Position numbers and translations under genes: made by a program | Source of the DNA: Rhodobacter sp. | GTDB taxonomy: Bacteria > Pseudomonadota > Alphaproteobacteria > Rhodobacterales > Rhodobacteraceae | Length of the DNA stretch: 64,000 nucleotides | Reading direction: 5' to 3' | Assembly: GCA_027489175.1 (NCBI GenBank) | Contig: JAIYAE010000027.1 | Coordinates: 121,475-185,474, forward strand | Part shown: piece after piece, positions 1 to 9,074 of the stretch | Layout of the letters: each line of letters starts with the position of its first letter | Position numbering within the stretch: position 1 is the stretch's first letter | Notes under the pieces: model-generated | Database searches by the model: none | The model's input: the letters and a program-made list of their open reading frames with translations, nothing else | What the model was told of the DNA's origin: nothing

Positions 1-1
1 C

Positions 2-226
2 TACAAGGACTGGCCAAACGGCGCCTACCGCAACCAGTTCTGGGTCGAAGACAGCCGCCTTGGCCGCCACTACTGCTTTGGCGTCTTCGGCCAGATGGTG
101 ATGATCGCGCCTGACAGCGGGATGGTGGCAGTCAAGCTTTCCACCTGGCCCGACTTTGTGGATGCGGGCCTTTACAAGCAAACTCTGGCCGGTCTGCGGG
201 CGGTTGAGGCGGCGTTTCCGGTGTAA
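2..226 (+). CDS. Serine hydrolase (beta-lactamase family), C-terminal fragment
   Basis: Only the last 74 codons lie in the window; the start is upstream of base 1. The visible end contains NQFWV, then [19 protein letters not shown] and VKLSTWP. This resembles the C-terminal strand region of the 6-aminohexanoate-dimer hydrolase / class C beta-lactamase-like family, where a G.xGQ.ixvdP..g.vvVklS pattern is usual. The Ser-x-x-Lys active site would lie off the window, so substrate and location cannot be judged. It is followed by about 125 non-coding bases before rimP. Family assignment is moderately secure; function is unknown. Confidence 0.6.
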   Translation, partial: YKDWPNGAYRNQFWVEDSRLGRHYCFGVFGQMVMIAPDSGMVAVKLSTWPDFVDAGLYKQTLAGLRAVEAAFPV

Positions 227-232
227 TCGGGC

Positions 233-261
233 TTGCATCGCAACGCCCCATGACCTATGTG
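233..261 (+). promoter_or_regulatory. Candidate sigma70 promoter for the rimP-nusA-infB operon
   Basis: TTGCAT at 233-238 and TATGTG at 256-261 are separated by exactly 17 bases. They lie just after the preceding gene and before a structured leader. A start near 268 would give a leader of about 84 bases before the rimP ATG. The -10 is a weak match, so this is inference from spacing and position. Confidence 0.35.
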
Positions 262-270
262 TCCGACAAC

Positions 271-340
271 AGCGGTTTCGGGGTCCACACCCGAAGCTAC
301 CGATCGTCACGGGCGGGCCTCTGGGCCTGCTTTTTGTTTT
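271..340 (+). terminator. Two-hairpin leader ending in an intrinsic terminator, directly upstream of rimP
   Basis: The first hairpin is TTCGGG (277-282) paired with CCCGAA (290-295), with an outer AGC/GCT pair. The second is GCGGGCC (313-319) paired with GGCCTGC (324-330), followed at once by TTTTTGTTTT (331-340). The second is a textbook intrinsic terminator. It ends only 11 bases before the rimP ATG. It could end the upstream hydrolase transcript, or act as an attenuator on the nusA operon if transcription starts near 268. Confidence 0.7.
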
Positions 341-351
341 CTGGAACCCGC

Positions 352-975
352 ATGTCCGACCTGATCGCCAAGTCCGCCATCGACCGCCGCCTGGCCGAAA
401 TCATCACCCCCGCGATTGAGGGGTTGGGGTTCGAACTGGTACGCGTCCGGCTGATGGGTGGCCGGACCCGGATCCTGCAGATCATGGCTGACCGCCCCGA
501 AGGCGGGATCGGCGTGGACGAATGCGGCGCAATCTCGACCGCAGTCTCCGCCGTTTTGGACGTCGAAGACCCGATTGAGGAAAACTACGTCCTCGAAGTC
601 TCCTCCCCCGGGATCGACCGGCCGCTGACCCGGCTGAAGGATTTCGAGATGTGGAAGGGCTGGGAAGCCCGGATCGAGACGTCCGAGCTGATCGACGGCC
701 GCCGCCGCTTCAAAGGCGCGCTGGCGGGGGTCGAAGGGGATGAGGTTCTCATCACCATCGAGGAAGCCGGCGAAGAGGTCACCATCGGCCTCAAGTTCGA
801 CTGGCTTTCCGACGCCAAGCTGATCCTGACCGATGAGCTGATCAGCGAAATGCTGCGTCAGAAGAAGGTTGCCGAACCGGAAGATGGCCAGTTCGACGAG
901 ATCGAAGAAATTGACGGCATTGAAGACAGCGACGGGGACGAGGACGACGAGCCCGCCTCCGAGACGAAACACTAG
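352..975 (+). CDS. rimP: Ribosome maturation factor RimP
   Basis: This is a 207-residue protein needed for 30S subunit maturation in the cytoplasm. Family features include the N-terminal [13 protein letters not shown] strand region, then [30 protein letters not shown] (the family hallmark) and a C-terminal SH3-like domain. The tail is acidic (about residues 180-207). I chose ATG 352 ([13 protein letters not shown]). The same frame is open back to 250, but that stretch encodes the leader hairpins and looks nothing like RimP. It is first in the rimP-nusA-ylxR-infB operon, with 12 bases to nusA. Confidence 0.95.
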   Translation: MSDLIAKSAIDRRLAEIITPAIEGLGFELVRVRLMGGRTRILQIMADRPEGGIGVDECGAISTAVSAVLDVEDPIEENYVLEVSSPGIDRPLTRLKDFEMWKGWEARIETSELIDGRRRFKGALAGVEGDEVLITIEEAGEEVTIGLKFDWLSDAKLILTDELISEMLRQKKVAEPEDGQFDEIEEIDGIEDSDGDEDDEPASETKH

Positions 976-987
976 GGAGTAAGACCC

Positions 988-2601
988 ATGGCAATCACAT
1001 CGGCCAACCAGCTGGAGCTTCTGCAGACCGCCGAAGCCGTCGCACGCGAAAAGATGATCGAGCCGGAGCTGGTCATCCAGGCGATGGAAGACAGCCTCGC
1101 CCGTGCCGCCAAGTCGCGCTACGGCGCCGAGATGGACATCCGCGTCAAGATCGACCGCAAGACCGGCCGCGCCTCCTTCACCCGTGTCCGCACCGTTGTG
1201 GAAGATGACGCCGTGGAAAACCACCACGCGCAGGTCACCGTCAAGCAGGCCAAGACCTGGCTGGCCGACCCGCAGCTGGGCGATGAGATCATTGATGAGG
1301 TTCCCCCGGTCGACCTTGGCCGCATCGCCGCGCAATCGGCCAAGCAAGTGATCCTGCAGAAGGTCCGCGAAGCCGAGCGTGACCGCCAGTTCGAAGAATT
1401 CAAAGACCGCAAGGGCACCATCATCAACGGCGCCGTCAAGCGCGAGGAATACGGCAACGTTATCGTCGACATCGGTCGTGGCGAAGGCATCCTGCGCCGC
1501 AACGAAAAGATCGGCCGCGAAGCCTACCGCATCGGCGACCGCATCCGCTGCTACATCAAGGACGTCCGCCGTGAAGCCCGCGGTCCGCAGGTCTTCCTGT
1601 CGCGGACCGACCCGCAATTCATGGCGGAACTCTTCAAGATGGAAGTGCCGGAAATCTACGATGGCATCATCGAGATCAAGGCCGTCGCCCGTGATCCGGG
1701 CTCGCGCGCCAAGATCGCCGTCATCAGCTACGACAACTCCATCGACCCGGTCGGTGCCTGCGTCGGTATGCGCGGCAGCCGTGTCCAGGCCGTGGTGAAC
1801 GAACTGCAGGGTGAAAAGATCGACATCATTCCGTGGAACCAGGACCAGGCCACGTTCCTTGTGAACGCGCTCCAGCCCGCCGAAGTGTCCAAGGTTGTGA
1901 TCGACGAAGAGGCCGGCAAGATCGAAGTCGTCGTGCCGGATGAGCAACTCAGCCTTGCCATCGGTCGCCGTGGCCAGAACGTCCGCCTTGCCTCGCAGCT
2001 GACGGGCCTCGATATCGACATCATGACCGAGGCTGAGGAATCCGCGCGCCGTCAGGCCGAATTCGCCGAACGCACCAAGCTCTTCATGGACACGCTCGAC
2101 GTGGATGAGATGATGGCGCAGCTTCTGGTCGCCGAAGGCTTCACCAACCTTGAGGAAGTCGCCTACGTCGATCTGGATGAACTTCTGTCGATCGACGGCT
2201 TCGATGAAGGCACCGCTGGTGAACTTCAGGCCCGCGCGCGTGACTACCTTGAGGCTGCCAATGCCAAGGCGATGGAAAACGCCCGCGCCTTGGGTGTCGA
2301 AGATAGCCTTGTCGGCTTTGAAGGCCTGACCCCCCAGATGCTGGAAGCGCTGGGCCAGGACGGCATCAAGACGCTGGAAGACTTCGCCACCTGCGCCGAC
2401 TGGGAACTGGCTGGCGGCTGGACCACCGAAAATGGCGCGCGCAAGAAGGACGAAGGCGTGCTTGAGAAGTTCGACATGACGCTGGAAGAAGCGCAGCACC
2501 TGATCATGACCGCCCGTGTCATGCTGGGCTGGGTCGACCCCGCCGATCTGGAACAGCCCGTCGAAGACAACGCGGCCGAAGAAGAGGAGGCCGAGGTCTG
2601 A
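988..2601 (+). CDS. nusA: Transcription termination/antitermination protein NusA
   Basis: This 537-residue factor binds RNA polymerase and modulates pausing, intrinsic termination and antitermination. Visible order: an N-terminal polymerase-binding domain (about 1-130), an S1 domain (about 140-205, with [20 protein letters not shown]), two KH domains (GMRGSRVQ and [13 protein letters not shown]), then C-terminal helix-hairpin-helix/acidic repeats (about 360-525) ending in an acidic tail. The ATG is preceded by AGGGAG. The length fits alphaproteobacterial NusA with its extended C-terminus. NusA feeds back on its own operon in E. coli; the terminator-bearing leader upstream would permit something similar here (inference). 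Confidence 0.97.
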   Translation: MAITSANQLELLQTAEAVAREKMIEPELVIQAMEDSLARAAKSRYGAEMDIRVKIDRKTGRASFTRVRTVVEDDAVENHHAQVTVKQAKTWLADPQLGDEIIDEVPPVDLGRIAAQSAKQVILQKVREAERDRQFEEFKDRKGTIINGAVKREEYGNVIVDIGRGEGILRRNEKIGREAYRIGDRIRCYIKDVRREARGPQVFLSRTDPQFMAELFKMEVPEIYDGIIEIKAVARDPGSRAKIAVISYDNSIDPVGACVGMRGSRVQAVVNELQGEKIDIIPWNQDQATFLVNALQPAEVSKVVIDEEAGKIEVVVPDEQLSLAIGRRGQNVRLASQLTGLDIDIMTEAEESARRQAEFAERTKLFMDTLDVDEMMAQLLVAEGFTNLEEVAYVDLDELLSIDGFDEGTAGELQARARDYLEAANAKAMENARALGVEDSLVGFEGLTPQMLEALGQDGIKTLEDFATCADWELAGGWTTENGARKKDEGVLEKFDMTLEEAQHLIMTARVMLGWVDPADLEQPVEDNAAEEEEAEV

Positions 2602-2625
2602 TTTCAGACCTCGGAAACCCAGCGC

Positions 2626-3255
2626 ATGACGCGCGGCGGCCGGGACAAAGATCAGGACGAACCGGAACGCAAATGCATTGCGACCGGGGAAAGCCAACCA
2701 AAAGCGGGATTGATCCGCTTTTGCGTTGGCCCTGACGGCATGCTTGTCCCCGATGTGCTGGGCAAACTGCCCGGCCGGGGGATTTACGTCACCGCCGACC
2801 GTGAGTTGATTGCCAAGGCGGGCAAGAAGGGCCTTTTTTCCCGTGCGGCGCGTCAGCCGGTCAAGGTGGCCGACGATCTGCCTGATCTTGTGGAACGGCT
2901 GATCACCCAGCGGGTGATCGACATGCTCAGCCTTGCCCGCAAGGCAGGCGATGCGGTGATGGGTTATGAGAAGGTCAAGGACTGGCTGGCCAAAGGCACG
3001 GCGGCAACGCTGATCCAGGCCAGTGACGGGTCGGAACGGGGCAAGACCAAGCTGCACGCGCCGGAAGGCAAGCATGGCTTTATCGGCGTTCTGACGGCTG
3101 GGGAAATCGGTTTGGCATTTGGGCGCGAACGTGCGATACACGCCGCGCTTGCCGCTGGTGGACTCAGAACGCGTGTTGTAGAGGAAGCGGCAAAGCTTGC
3201 CGGCCTTCGGGCTGTCAAGCAGGACGGCGGGGATCCCGCCATGAAGGATACGTAA
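2626..3255 (+). CDS. YlxR/DUF448 RNA-binding protein with C-terminal L7Ae-like region
   Basis: The N-terminal half (about residues 8-80) is a DUF448/YlxR domain: RKCIATGE, then [20 protein letters not shown] and LFSRAAR. The C-terminal half (about 85-200; [21 protein letters not shown] and [19 protein letters not shown]) resembles the L7Ae/YlxQ-type fold that is a separate gene in many Firmicutes. This arrangement is usual in alphaproteobacterial nusA-infB operons. The role is probably RNA or nucleoid binding tied to transcription/translation; the exact function is not settled. It is 24 bases after nusA and 5 before infB. No strong ribosome site is visible, so translational coupling is likely. 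Confidence 0.85.
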   Translation: MTRGGRDKDQDEPERKCIATGESQPKAGLIRFCVGPDGMLVPDVLGKLPGRGIYVTADRELIAKAGKKGLFSRAARQPVKVADDLPDLVERLITQRVIDMLSLARKAGDAVMGYEKVKDWLAKGTAATLIQASDGSERGKTKLHAPEGKHGFIGVLTAGEIGLAFGRERAIHAALAAGGLRTRVVEEAAKLAGLRAVKQDGGDPAMKDT

Positions 3256-3260
3256 GACGC

Positions 3261-5849
3261 ATGAGCGATACAGACGGCAAGAAACCTCTTGGCCTCGGGG
3301 GCGCCCCCCGTTCCGGACAGGTGAAGCAAAGCTTCAGCCACGGCCGGACCAAGAGCGTTGTGGTCGAAACCAAACGAAAGCGCGTGGTGGTCCCCACCGC
3401 TGCCCCCAAACCGGGTACCCCCGGCGCGGGCCAATCGGCCACGCCCACCAACTACGGTGATCCCTCCAAGCGTCCCGCTGGTATCTCTGATGCCGAAATG
3501 GACCGCCGCATGGCCGCCTTGCGCGCCGCCAAAGCGCGTGAGGCCGAAGATGCGGTTCGCCGCGCCGAGGAAGACCGGCTGCGCGAAGAAGACCGCGCCC
3601 GTCGCCGCGAAGAGATTGAGACAAAAGAGCGGGAAGACCGCGAACGTGTCGAAGCGCTCCGCGCCAAGGCCGAAGAGGAAGATCGCGCCGCCAAGGCCGA
3701 AGCTGCCGCCCGTGTGGCAGCCGCCGAAGCCCGCCGCGCCGATGTTCTGGGCACGCGCCCCCGTTCTGCCGCCTCCGCCCCTGCTGCGGATGAAGCGTCA
3801 CCTGCCAAAGCTGCGCCCTCGCCCGCCACACCCGGCGGCGATCCGCGCGGCCCGGCCTCGGCCAAGCCCGGCCTTGCCCCGCGCAAGACCGAACGCGAAC
3901 GCGACGCTGAACGTGACCGTGGCGCCAAGCGCACCACGGGCGAAGACGCCCGCCGCACCGGCAAGCTGACGCTGAACGACGCGCTGGCTGGTGAGGGTGG
4001 TCGCACCCGCAGCCTTGCCGCGATGAAGCGCAAGCAGGAAAAGGCCCGGGCGAAAGCGCTGGGTCTGGGCCAGAAGGCCGAAAAGCAGGTGCGCGATGTG
4101 CAGCTGCCGGAAACCATCGTGGTCTCAGAACTTGCCAACCGGATGGCCGAACGCGCCGCTGATGTGGTCAAAAGCCTCATGAAAATGGGCATGATGGTCA
4201 CGATGAACCAGGCGATAGACGCTGATACCGCGGAACTCGTGATCGAGGAATTCGGCCACAAGGCCGTTCGTGTGTCGGACGCTGACGTCGAACAGGTCAT
4301 CGACACGGTCAAGGACTCGGACGAAAACCTGCTGTCGCGCCCGCCGATCGTCACGATCATGGGCCACGTCGACCACGGCAAGACCAGCCTTCTCGACGCG
4401 ATCCGCAAGGCCAACGTCGTCTCGGGCGAAGCGGGCGGGATCACCCAGCACATCGGTGCCTATCAGGTGCAGACCGACACGGGTGCCAAGATCACCTTCC
4501 TTGACACCCCCGGCCACGCCGCCTTCACCTCCATGCGCTCGCGCGGGGCTTCGGTGACGGATATCGTCGTGCTGGTCGTAGCGGCCGATGACGCCGTGAT
4601 GCCCCAGACGGTTGAGGCGATTGCCCACGCGAAAGCGGCCAAGGTGCCGATGATCGTGGCGATCAACAAGATCGACAAGTACGACGCCGATCCGCAAAAG
4701 GTCCGTACCGACCTTCTGCAGCACGAGATCGTGGTCGAAGCCATGTCCGGCGACGTGCAGGATGTCGAAGTCTCAGCCAAGACCGGCAAGGGCCTTGATA
4801 ACCTCCTGGAAGCAATCGCCCTGCAGGCCGAGCTTCTGGAACTCCGCGCCAACCCGAAACGGGCCGCCAGCGGTGCCGTGATCGAGGCCAAGTTGGACGT
4901 GGGCCGTGGCCCGGTCGCGACGGTTCTGGTGCAGAACGGCACCCTGCGCAAAGGCGACATCTTCGTCGTCGGCGAACAGTGGGGCAAGGTCCGTGCGCTG
5001 ATCAACGATCAGGGCGAAACCGTTGCCGAAGCTGGTCCGTCGGTTCCGGTGGAAGTGCTGGGTCTCTCCGGCACGCCTTCCGCCGGTGACACGCTGAACG
5101 TGGTCGAAACCGAAGCGCAAGCGCGTGAGATTGCCGACTACCGGATCAAGACCGCCAAGGACAAGCGCGCCGCCGCCGGTGCCGCGACCACGCTGGAACA
5201 GCTGATGGCCAAGGCCAAGGCTGACCAGTCGGTGGCCGAACTGCCGATCCTGATCAAGGCAGACGTCCAGGGCTCTGCCGAAGCAATCGTTCAGGCGATG
5301 GAAAAGATCGGCAACGATGAGGTGCGCGTCCGCGTCCTGCATTCGGGTGTCGGTGCCATCACCGATACCGACGTGGGTCTGGCCGAAGCCTCGAAGGCCC
5401 CGATCATCGGCTTCAACGTGCGGGCCAATGCGTCTGCCCGGCAGTCGGCGAACCAGAAGGGGGTCGAGATCCGCTATTACTCGATCATCTATGATCTGGT
5501 GGATGACATCAAAGCCGCTGCCTCGGGCCTTCTCAAAGCCGAGGTGCGTGAGACGTTCATCGGTTACGCGACGATCAAGGAAGTCTTCAAGGTTACGGGT
5601 GTCGGCCAGGTTGCCGGGTGCCTTGTCACCGAAGGCGTTGCCCGCCGGTCGGCTGGCGTGCGTCTCTTGCGCGATTCGGTTGTGATCCACGAGGGCACGC
5701 TGAAGACGCTGAAGCGCTTCAAGGACGAGGTGAAGGAAGTCCAGTCCGGTCAGGAATGTGGCATGGCCTTCGAACGCTATGAAGACATCCGTCCCGGCGA
5801 CGTGATCGAGATCTTCGAGCGGGAAGAGGTTCAGCGCACGCTGGCCTGA
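3261..5849 (+). CDS. infB: Translation initiation factor IF-2
   Basis: This is an 862-residue GTPase that places initiator fMet-tRNA on the 30S subunit. A long, highly charged Ala/Glu/Arg-rich N-terminal region (about 50-260, partly coiled coil) precedes the IF2 N-domain and the G domain. G motifs are GHVDHGKTS (G1), DTPGHAAF (G3) and NKIDK (G4). Domains II, III and IV follow ([32 protein letters not shown]). Length and order are normal. It ends the rimP operon and is followed 11 bases later by a strong bidirectional terminator. Confidence 0.98.
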   Translation: MSDTDGKKPLGLGGAPRSGQVKQSFSHGRTKSVVVETKRKRVVVPTAAPKPGTPGAGQSATPTNYGDPSKRPAGISDAEMDRRMAALRAAKAREAEDAVRRAEEDRLREEDRARRREEIETKEREDRERVEALRAKAEEEDRAAKAEAAARVAAAEARRADVLGTRPRSAASAPAADEASPAKAAPSPATPGGDPRGPASAKPGLAPRKTERERDAERDRGAKRTTGEDARRTGKLTLNDALAGEGGRTRSLAAMKRKQEKARAKALGLGQKAEKQVRDVQLPETIVVSELANRMAERAADVVKSLMKMGMMVTMNQAIDADTAELVIEEFGHKAVRVSDADVEQVIDTVKDSDENLLSRPPIVTIMGHVDHGKTSLLDAIRKANVVSGEAGGITQHIGAYQVQTDTGAKITFLDTPGHAAFTSMRSRGASVTDIVVLVVAADDAVMPQTVEAIAHAKAAKVPMIVAINKIDKYDADPQKVRTDLLQHEIVVEAMSGDVQDVEVSAKTGKGLDNLLEAIALQAELLELRANPKRAASGAVIEAKLDVGRGPVATVLVQNGTLRKGDIFVVGEQWGKVRALINDQGETVAEAGPSVPVEVLGLSGTPSAGDTLNVVETEAQAREIADYRIKTAKDKRAAAGAATTLEQLMAKAKADQSVAELPILIKADVQGSAEAIVQAMEKIGNDEVRVRVLHSGVGAITDTDVGLAEASKAPIIGFNVRANASARQSANQKGVEIRYYSIIYDLVDDIKAAASGLLKAEVRETFIGYATIKEVFKVTGVGQVAGCLVTEGVARRSAGVRLLRDSVVIHEGTLKTLKRFKDEVKEVQSGQECGMAFERYEDIRPGDVIEIFEREEVQRTLA

Positions 5850-5860
5850 GACGAAAAGAA

Positions 5861-5889
5861 AAAGGGTGTCCCGGCCAGGGACACCCTTT
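5861..5889. terminator. Bidirectional intrinsic terminator between infB and the 56-aa gene
   Basis: AAAGGGTGTCCC (5861-5872) pairs perfectly with GGGACACCCTTT (5878-5889) around a five-base loop, with A-rich sequence before and TTCTTC after. It lies between convergent genes and can serve both. Confidence 0.85.
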
Positions 5890-5911
5890 CTTCATTCCAG
5901 CAATCAAAGAC

Positions 5912-6082
5912 TTACGCGGTCTGATTCACCGGCTGGTAAGATTTGGCCTGGGTCAGGTTCGGCACTGGACGGCCGGTGTAGACTTTGTCCCCCACCTTGA
6001 CCGTCAGTTTGCCATCGGATGATGAGCCCACTGCAATGCCCTGCACCTGCAGGCTGCTGCCGATCGTGATCGTGCGAAGCAT
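5912..6082 (-). CDS. Small hypothetical protein, 56 aa
   Basis: Starting at ATG 6082, this encodes a small protein beginning MLRTITIGSSLQVQGIAVG and ending in a polar tail. The start is chosen because GGAGGA lies just upstream; the frame stays open to 6154 but that extension has no ribosome site and is of different composition. The protein has alternating hydrophobic residues consistent with a small beta-rich domain (GKLTVKVGDKVY), no cysteines and no signal peptide. It resembles short conserved Rhodobacteraceae proteins of unknown function. It converges on infB across the terminator. Confidence 0.6.
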   Translation of the reverse strand: MLRTITIGSSLQVQGIAVGSSSDGKLTVKVGDKVYTGRPVPNLTQAKSYQPVNQTA

Positions 6083-6163
6083 GTCATCCTCCAATCGATT
6101 CTGTGTCCATAACATGGCGCACTCAACCCAAACGGGCAAGGTTTGTTCACGCACTCGTCAGCA

Positions 6164-6562
6164 TTAAAGCCAATCGCGCAGAATCGGGATCAGCGGCAGG
6201 TCTGCCGGCGGCATTGGATACTCGCGCAAACGGTCCGGCTTGACCCAGGCCAGCGTCTGGCCTTCGGTCGCCCGCGGGGTGCCCTGCCAGCGGCGGCAGG
6301 CGAATAGCGGCATCAAGAGGTGAAAGTCAGGATAGCTGTGGCTGGCAAAGGTCAGGGGGGCAAGGCAGGACGACCAGGTGTCGATGTCCAGCTCTTCCTT
6401 CAGCTCGCGGATCAGGGCGGCCTCGGGCGTCTCGCCGGGTTCGACCTTGCCACCGGGGAATTCCCAGAGGCCTGCCAGGGACTTCCCCTCGGGCCGCTGC
6501 GCCAGAAGCACGCGGCCATCGGGGTCGATCAGAGCGACGGCAGAGACGAGGACGATCTTCAT
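6164..6562 (-). CDS. mutT: 8-oxo-dGTP diphosphatase MutT (Nudix hydrolase)
   Basis: This 132-residue Nudix hydrolase clears 8-oxo-dGTP from the nucleotide pool. The Nudix box begins at about residue 37: GGKVEPGETPEAAL then IRELKEEL, matching Gx5Ex7REUxEExGU except that the residue after EE is L. The start MKIVLVSAVALI (ATG 6562) follows AAAGGACC and gives normal MutT length. The frame is open further upstream to 6724 but runs through an intergenic hairpin, so that part is not coding. It lies downstream of argJ on the same strand. Confidence 0.9.
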   Translation of the reverse strand: MKIVLVSAVALIDPDGRVLLAQRPEGKSLAGLWEFPGGKVEPGETPEAALIRELKEELDIDTWSSCLAPLTFASHSYPDFHLLMPLFACRRWQGTPRATEGQTLAWVKPDRLREYPMPPADLPLIPILRDWL

Positions 6563-6583
6563 GGGTGGTCCTTTGCGGACGCC

Positions 6584-6606
6584 CCGGGGGGGTTCACACC
6601 CCCCGG
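6584..6606. repeat. GC-rich hairpin between argJ and mutT (repeat-like)
   Basis: CCGGGGGG and CCCCCCGG flank a short loop, followed by GTGGGATATTTTCAGACAG on the plus strand. The sequence resembles short intergenic palindromes with an attached ATATTTT tract that I recall as recurrent in Rhodobacteraceae genomes. It may act as a terminator, or as a 3' stabiliser for argJ. A genome-wide count would be needed to call it a repeat family. Confidence 0.45.
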
Positions 6607-6638
6607 ACCCCCCGTGGGATATTTTCAGACAGATGAAA

Positions 6639-8018
6639 TCACGAACGGTAGTCGGCGTTGATCTCGACGTAGCGGGCGGTGAGGTCGCAGGTCCAGACCG
6701 AACGCTTGGCCTTCCCAAGGCCAAGGTCTATGGCGAAGACGAGTTCCTGGCCTTGCATGTAGGCCGCGCCGTCGGCTTCCTTGTAGTCCGGGTTCCGCCA
6801 GCCGTTCTGGGCAACGAGGATGTCGCCGAAACGGATCGTCAGCCTGTCGCGGTCCGCTTGCGCGCCCGACTTGCCAACGGCGGCGACGATGCGGCCCCAG
6901 TTCGGGTCCTGCCCGGCGACGGCGGTCTTGACCAGTGGCGAGTTCGCGATGGCGAAGGCGACCTTGGCCGCGTCTTCATCGCTGGCCGCGCCGGTGACCC
7001 GCACTTCGACCAGCTTCGTCGCGCCTTCGCCGTCGCGCACGACCTGCAGCGCCAAGTCGCGCATCATGCCAGCAAGCGCCCTCTCGAAGGCCTTCAGGGT
7101 TGGTCCTTTCAGTTCGGCGGCAGCCGACTGACCGGTCGCGGCGATAAGGAGGGTGTCCGAGGTCGAGGTATCGCTGTCCACGGTGATCGAGTTGAACGTC
7201 GCATCCACATTGCGCGAGACCATCTTCTGGAGCTGGTTCGCCCCGATCTTCGCGTCGGTGAAGATGTAGACCAGCATCGTCGCCATGTCGGGCGCGATCA
7301 TGCCTGACCCCTTGGCGATGCCGGAAATGTGGATCACCCCGCCCTCACCCTGCACGGTGGCCGCAGCGCCCTTGGGGAAGGTGTCTGTGGTCATGATCGC
7401 CTGCGCGGCCATTTCCACGGCGTTTTCGGTCAGCGCAGCGATGAGGTCCGGGACCTTGGCGGTGATTTTTTCGTATGGAAGCGGCTCGCCGATCACGCCG
7501 GTCGAGGAGGAGAAGACGCGGCTGGCCGGAACGCCCAGCGCCTCGGCCACGGCACCCGTGACGGCGGCGACAGCTTCATCCCCGACCTTGCCAGTGAAGG
7601 CGTTGGAGTTGCCTGAGTTGACGATGATGGCCGCCCCCGCATCCGCCGGGACCTTCATAGCCAGCTTCGCCTGACAGTCGCGCACGCAACCCGACCGGGT
7701 CGAGGACCGTGTGAAGACCCCGGCCATCGTGGTCCCCGGGGCCAGACGGACCAGCATCACGTCCTTGCGGTTCTGGTAGCGTACCCCAGCCTCAACCGCG
7801 GCGAATTCGACGCCACGGATCGCGGGCAGGGTGGGAAAGCTGGCGGGGGCCAGGGGAGAGACCGGCTTCAACGCCTTTTTCGCGGCGGCGACGGCCTCAC
7901 TGACCGCCTCGCCCACGGCTTCGACAACCGGACCGGCAGCAGCGGTCAGGTCATCCTTCAGCTTGCGGACCTTTTTCTTCAGCGCCTTGGCTTCGGCTTT
8001 CCAGTCAGTCTTGGTCAT
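6639..8018 (-). CDS. argJ: Bifunctional ornithine acetyltransferase/N-acetylglutamate synthase ArgJ, N-terminally extended
   Basis: ArgJ recycles the acetyl group between N-acetylornithine and glutamate in arginine synthesis. The core begins near residue 53 (VSPLAPASFPTLPAIRG) and includes NSGNSNAFTG, the self-cleavage site SSSTGVIGEP (Thr nucleophile) and DMATMLVYIFTDAKI. At 459 residues it is about 50 longer than usual. The extra N-terminus is a Lys/Ala-rich, probably helical segment (MTKTDWKAEAKALKKKVRKL...). No internal ATG lies before the core, although a TTG just before KPVSPLAP is possible. The extension therefore looks real but is unverified. The parvulin gene lies just upstream on the same strand. 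Confidence 0.92.
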   Translation of the reverse strand: MTKTDWKAEAKALKKKVRKLKDDLTAAAGPVVEAVGEAVSEAVAAAKKALKPVSPLAPASFPTLPAIRGVEFAAVEAGVRYQNRKDVMLVRLAPGTTMAGVFTRSSTRSGCVRDCQAKLAMKVPADAGAAIIVNSGNSNAFTGKVGDEAVAAVTGAVAEALGVPASRVFSSSTGVIGEPLPYEKITAKVPDLIAALTENAVEMAAQAIMTTDTFPKGAAATVQGEGGVIHISGIAKGSGMIAPDMATMLVYIFTDAKIGANQLQKMVSRNVDATFNSITVDSDTSTSDTLLIAATGQSAAAELKGPTLKAFERALAGMMRDLALQVVRDGEGATKLVEVRVTGAASDEDAAKVAFAIANSPLVKTAVAGQDPNWGRIVAAVGKSGAQADRDRLTIRFGDILVAQNGWRNPDYKEADGAAYMQGQELVFAIDLGLGKAKRSVWTCDLTARYVEINADYRS

Positions 8019-8042
8019 CCTGGCCCCCTATGTGCCTGCGGT

Positions 8043-8885
8043 TCAGTCGATCAGCGCCGTGTTCTTCAGGATCGCCGGATCAAGCCCCTCGCCCTCACGC
8101 GTGACGGTGCCGGCCTTGGTCAGCTCTTCCACGCGGGCCATGATGGCGGCGTTTTCAACTTCGGCCGCAAGCTCATCGCGGATCTGGTCCAGCGGCGGGT
8201 TTTCGGCGATGCGGGTTTCCTTGACCAGGATCAGGTGCTGGCCAAAGTCCGACTGCACCGGGCCGGTCACTACGCCAACCTTGGCGGCCACCACCGCATC
8301 TTCGAACGGCTTGACCATCACGCCCAGCCCGAACCAGCCCAGATCGCCGCCATTGGCGCCTGACCCGGTGTCGATGGAATTGGCCTTGGCCAGTTCCGCG
8401 AAATCGGCCCCGGCGGCCAGTTCGGCCTTCAGCGCCTCCGCCGCTTCGACCGTTTCCACCAGGATATGGGCGGCATTGTATTCGGTCTGCGGAACGGCAT
8501 CCTTGAAACGCTTTTCATAGGCGGCCTGCAGCGCCTCATCCGTGACGGCGGTGCGGACCACCTCTTCGATCGCCACGCCAGAGATGTAGCCGCGCGTGTC
8601 ATTCGTCACGTTGGCGCTGTGGCGGGTCGACATTTCGGTGACCGACTGGCGGAGCAGTTCCTGCTGGACCAGCTGGTCAAGGATGCCCTTGAACAGCACG
8701 TCGTCCGGCAGGGACTGGTACTGTTCCGGCAGGCTTTCGCGCAGGGCGATCATCTCACCCAAAGTGATCGTCGTGCCGTTGACGGTGGCCATCACGGTGG
8801 CGGCAGTCTCACCCTCGGCCCAGACGGGGCTGGCAAGGGCGGCAACCAGGGCCAGGGTGGACCAAAGTCCCGTCTGTTTCATCAT
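8043..8885 (-). CDS. Periplasmic peptidyl-prolyl cis-trans isomerase, parvulin type
   Basis: This 280-residue secreted foldase has a signal peptide (hydrophobic LALVAALASPVWA, cleavage near 23). A SurA/PrsA-like N-terminal helical part follows (NGTTITLGEMIALRE; LDQLVQQELLRQSV). The parvulin domain at about 138-235 carries HILVETVEAAEAL, LAKANSIDTGSGANGGDLGWF and FGQHLILV. It probably assists folding of exported or outer-membrane proteins. It is divergent from secA and 24 bases upstream of argJ, an odd pairing functionally. The secA neighbour fits an export theme. Confidence 0.9.
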   Translation of the reverse strand: MMKQTGLWSTLALVAALASPVWAEGETAATVMATVNGTTITLGEMIALRESLPEQYQSLPDDVLFKGILDQLVQQELLRQSVTEMSTRHSANVTNDTRGYISGVAIEEVVRTAVTDEALQAAYEKRFKDAVPQTEYNAAHILVETVEAAEALKAELAAGADFAELAKANSIDTGSGANGGDLGWFGLGVMVKPFEDAVVAAKVGVVTGPVQSDFGQHLILVKETRIAENPPLDQIRDELAAEVENAAIMARVEELTKAGTVTREGEGLDPAILKNTALID

Positions 8886-9074
8886 TTCACCGTCTCCTGA
8901 TCGGGCAGCCGGGGCGTGCCACGTTGACTATACCCGGGCGACCCCTTACATCGCGACAGTCGCGTGAGGCGGGGCCGTCCGGCCTACTTCTAGGTTCTTC
9001 TATGGAAGGCGTTGGGGGCGGGCAAGTCCGAGAGCCACACGTTGCTGTCAGGAACATCGCCCCACGGAGAAAAC

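Noticed and set aside
271..298. Leader hairpin as a tRNA (as metY precedes rimP in E. coli)
   Set aside because: No cloverleaf, T-arm or CCA-end pattern could be built.
250..351. Upstream extension of rimP
   Set aside because: It runs through the leader hairpins and terminator, and lacks similarity to RimP.
307..3141. Long open frame on the minus strand across rimP-nusA-ylxR (944 codons)
   Set aside because: It is antisense to three well-recognised genes, is His/Asp/Leu-rich without any domain, and reflects GC-rich codon bias.
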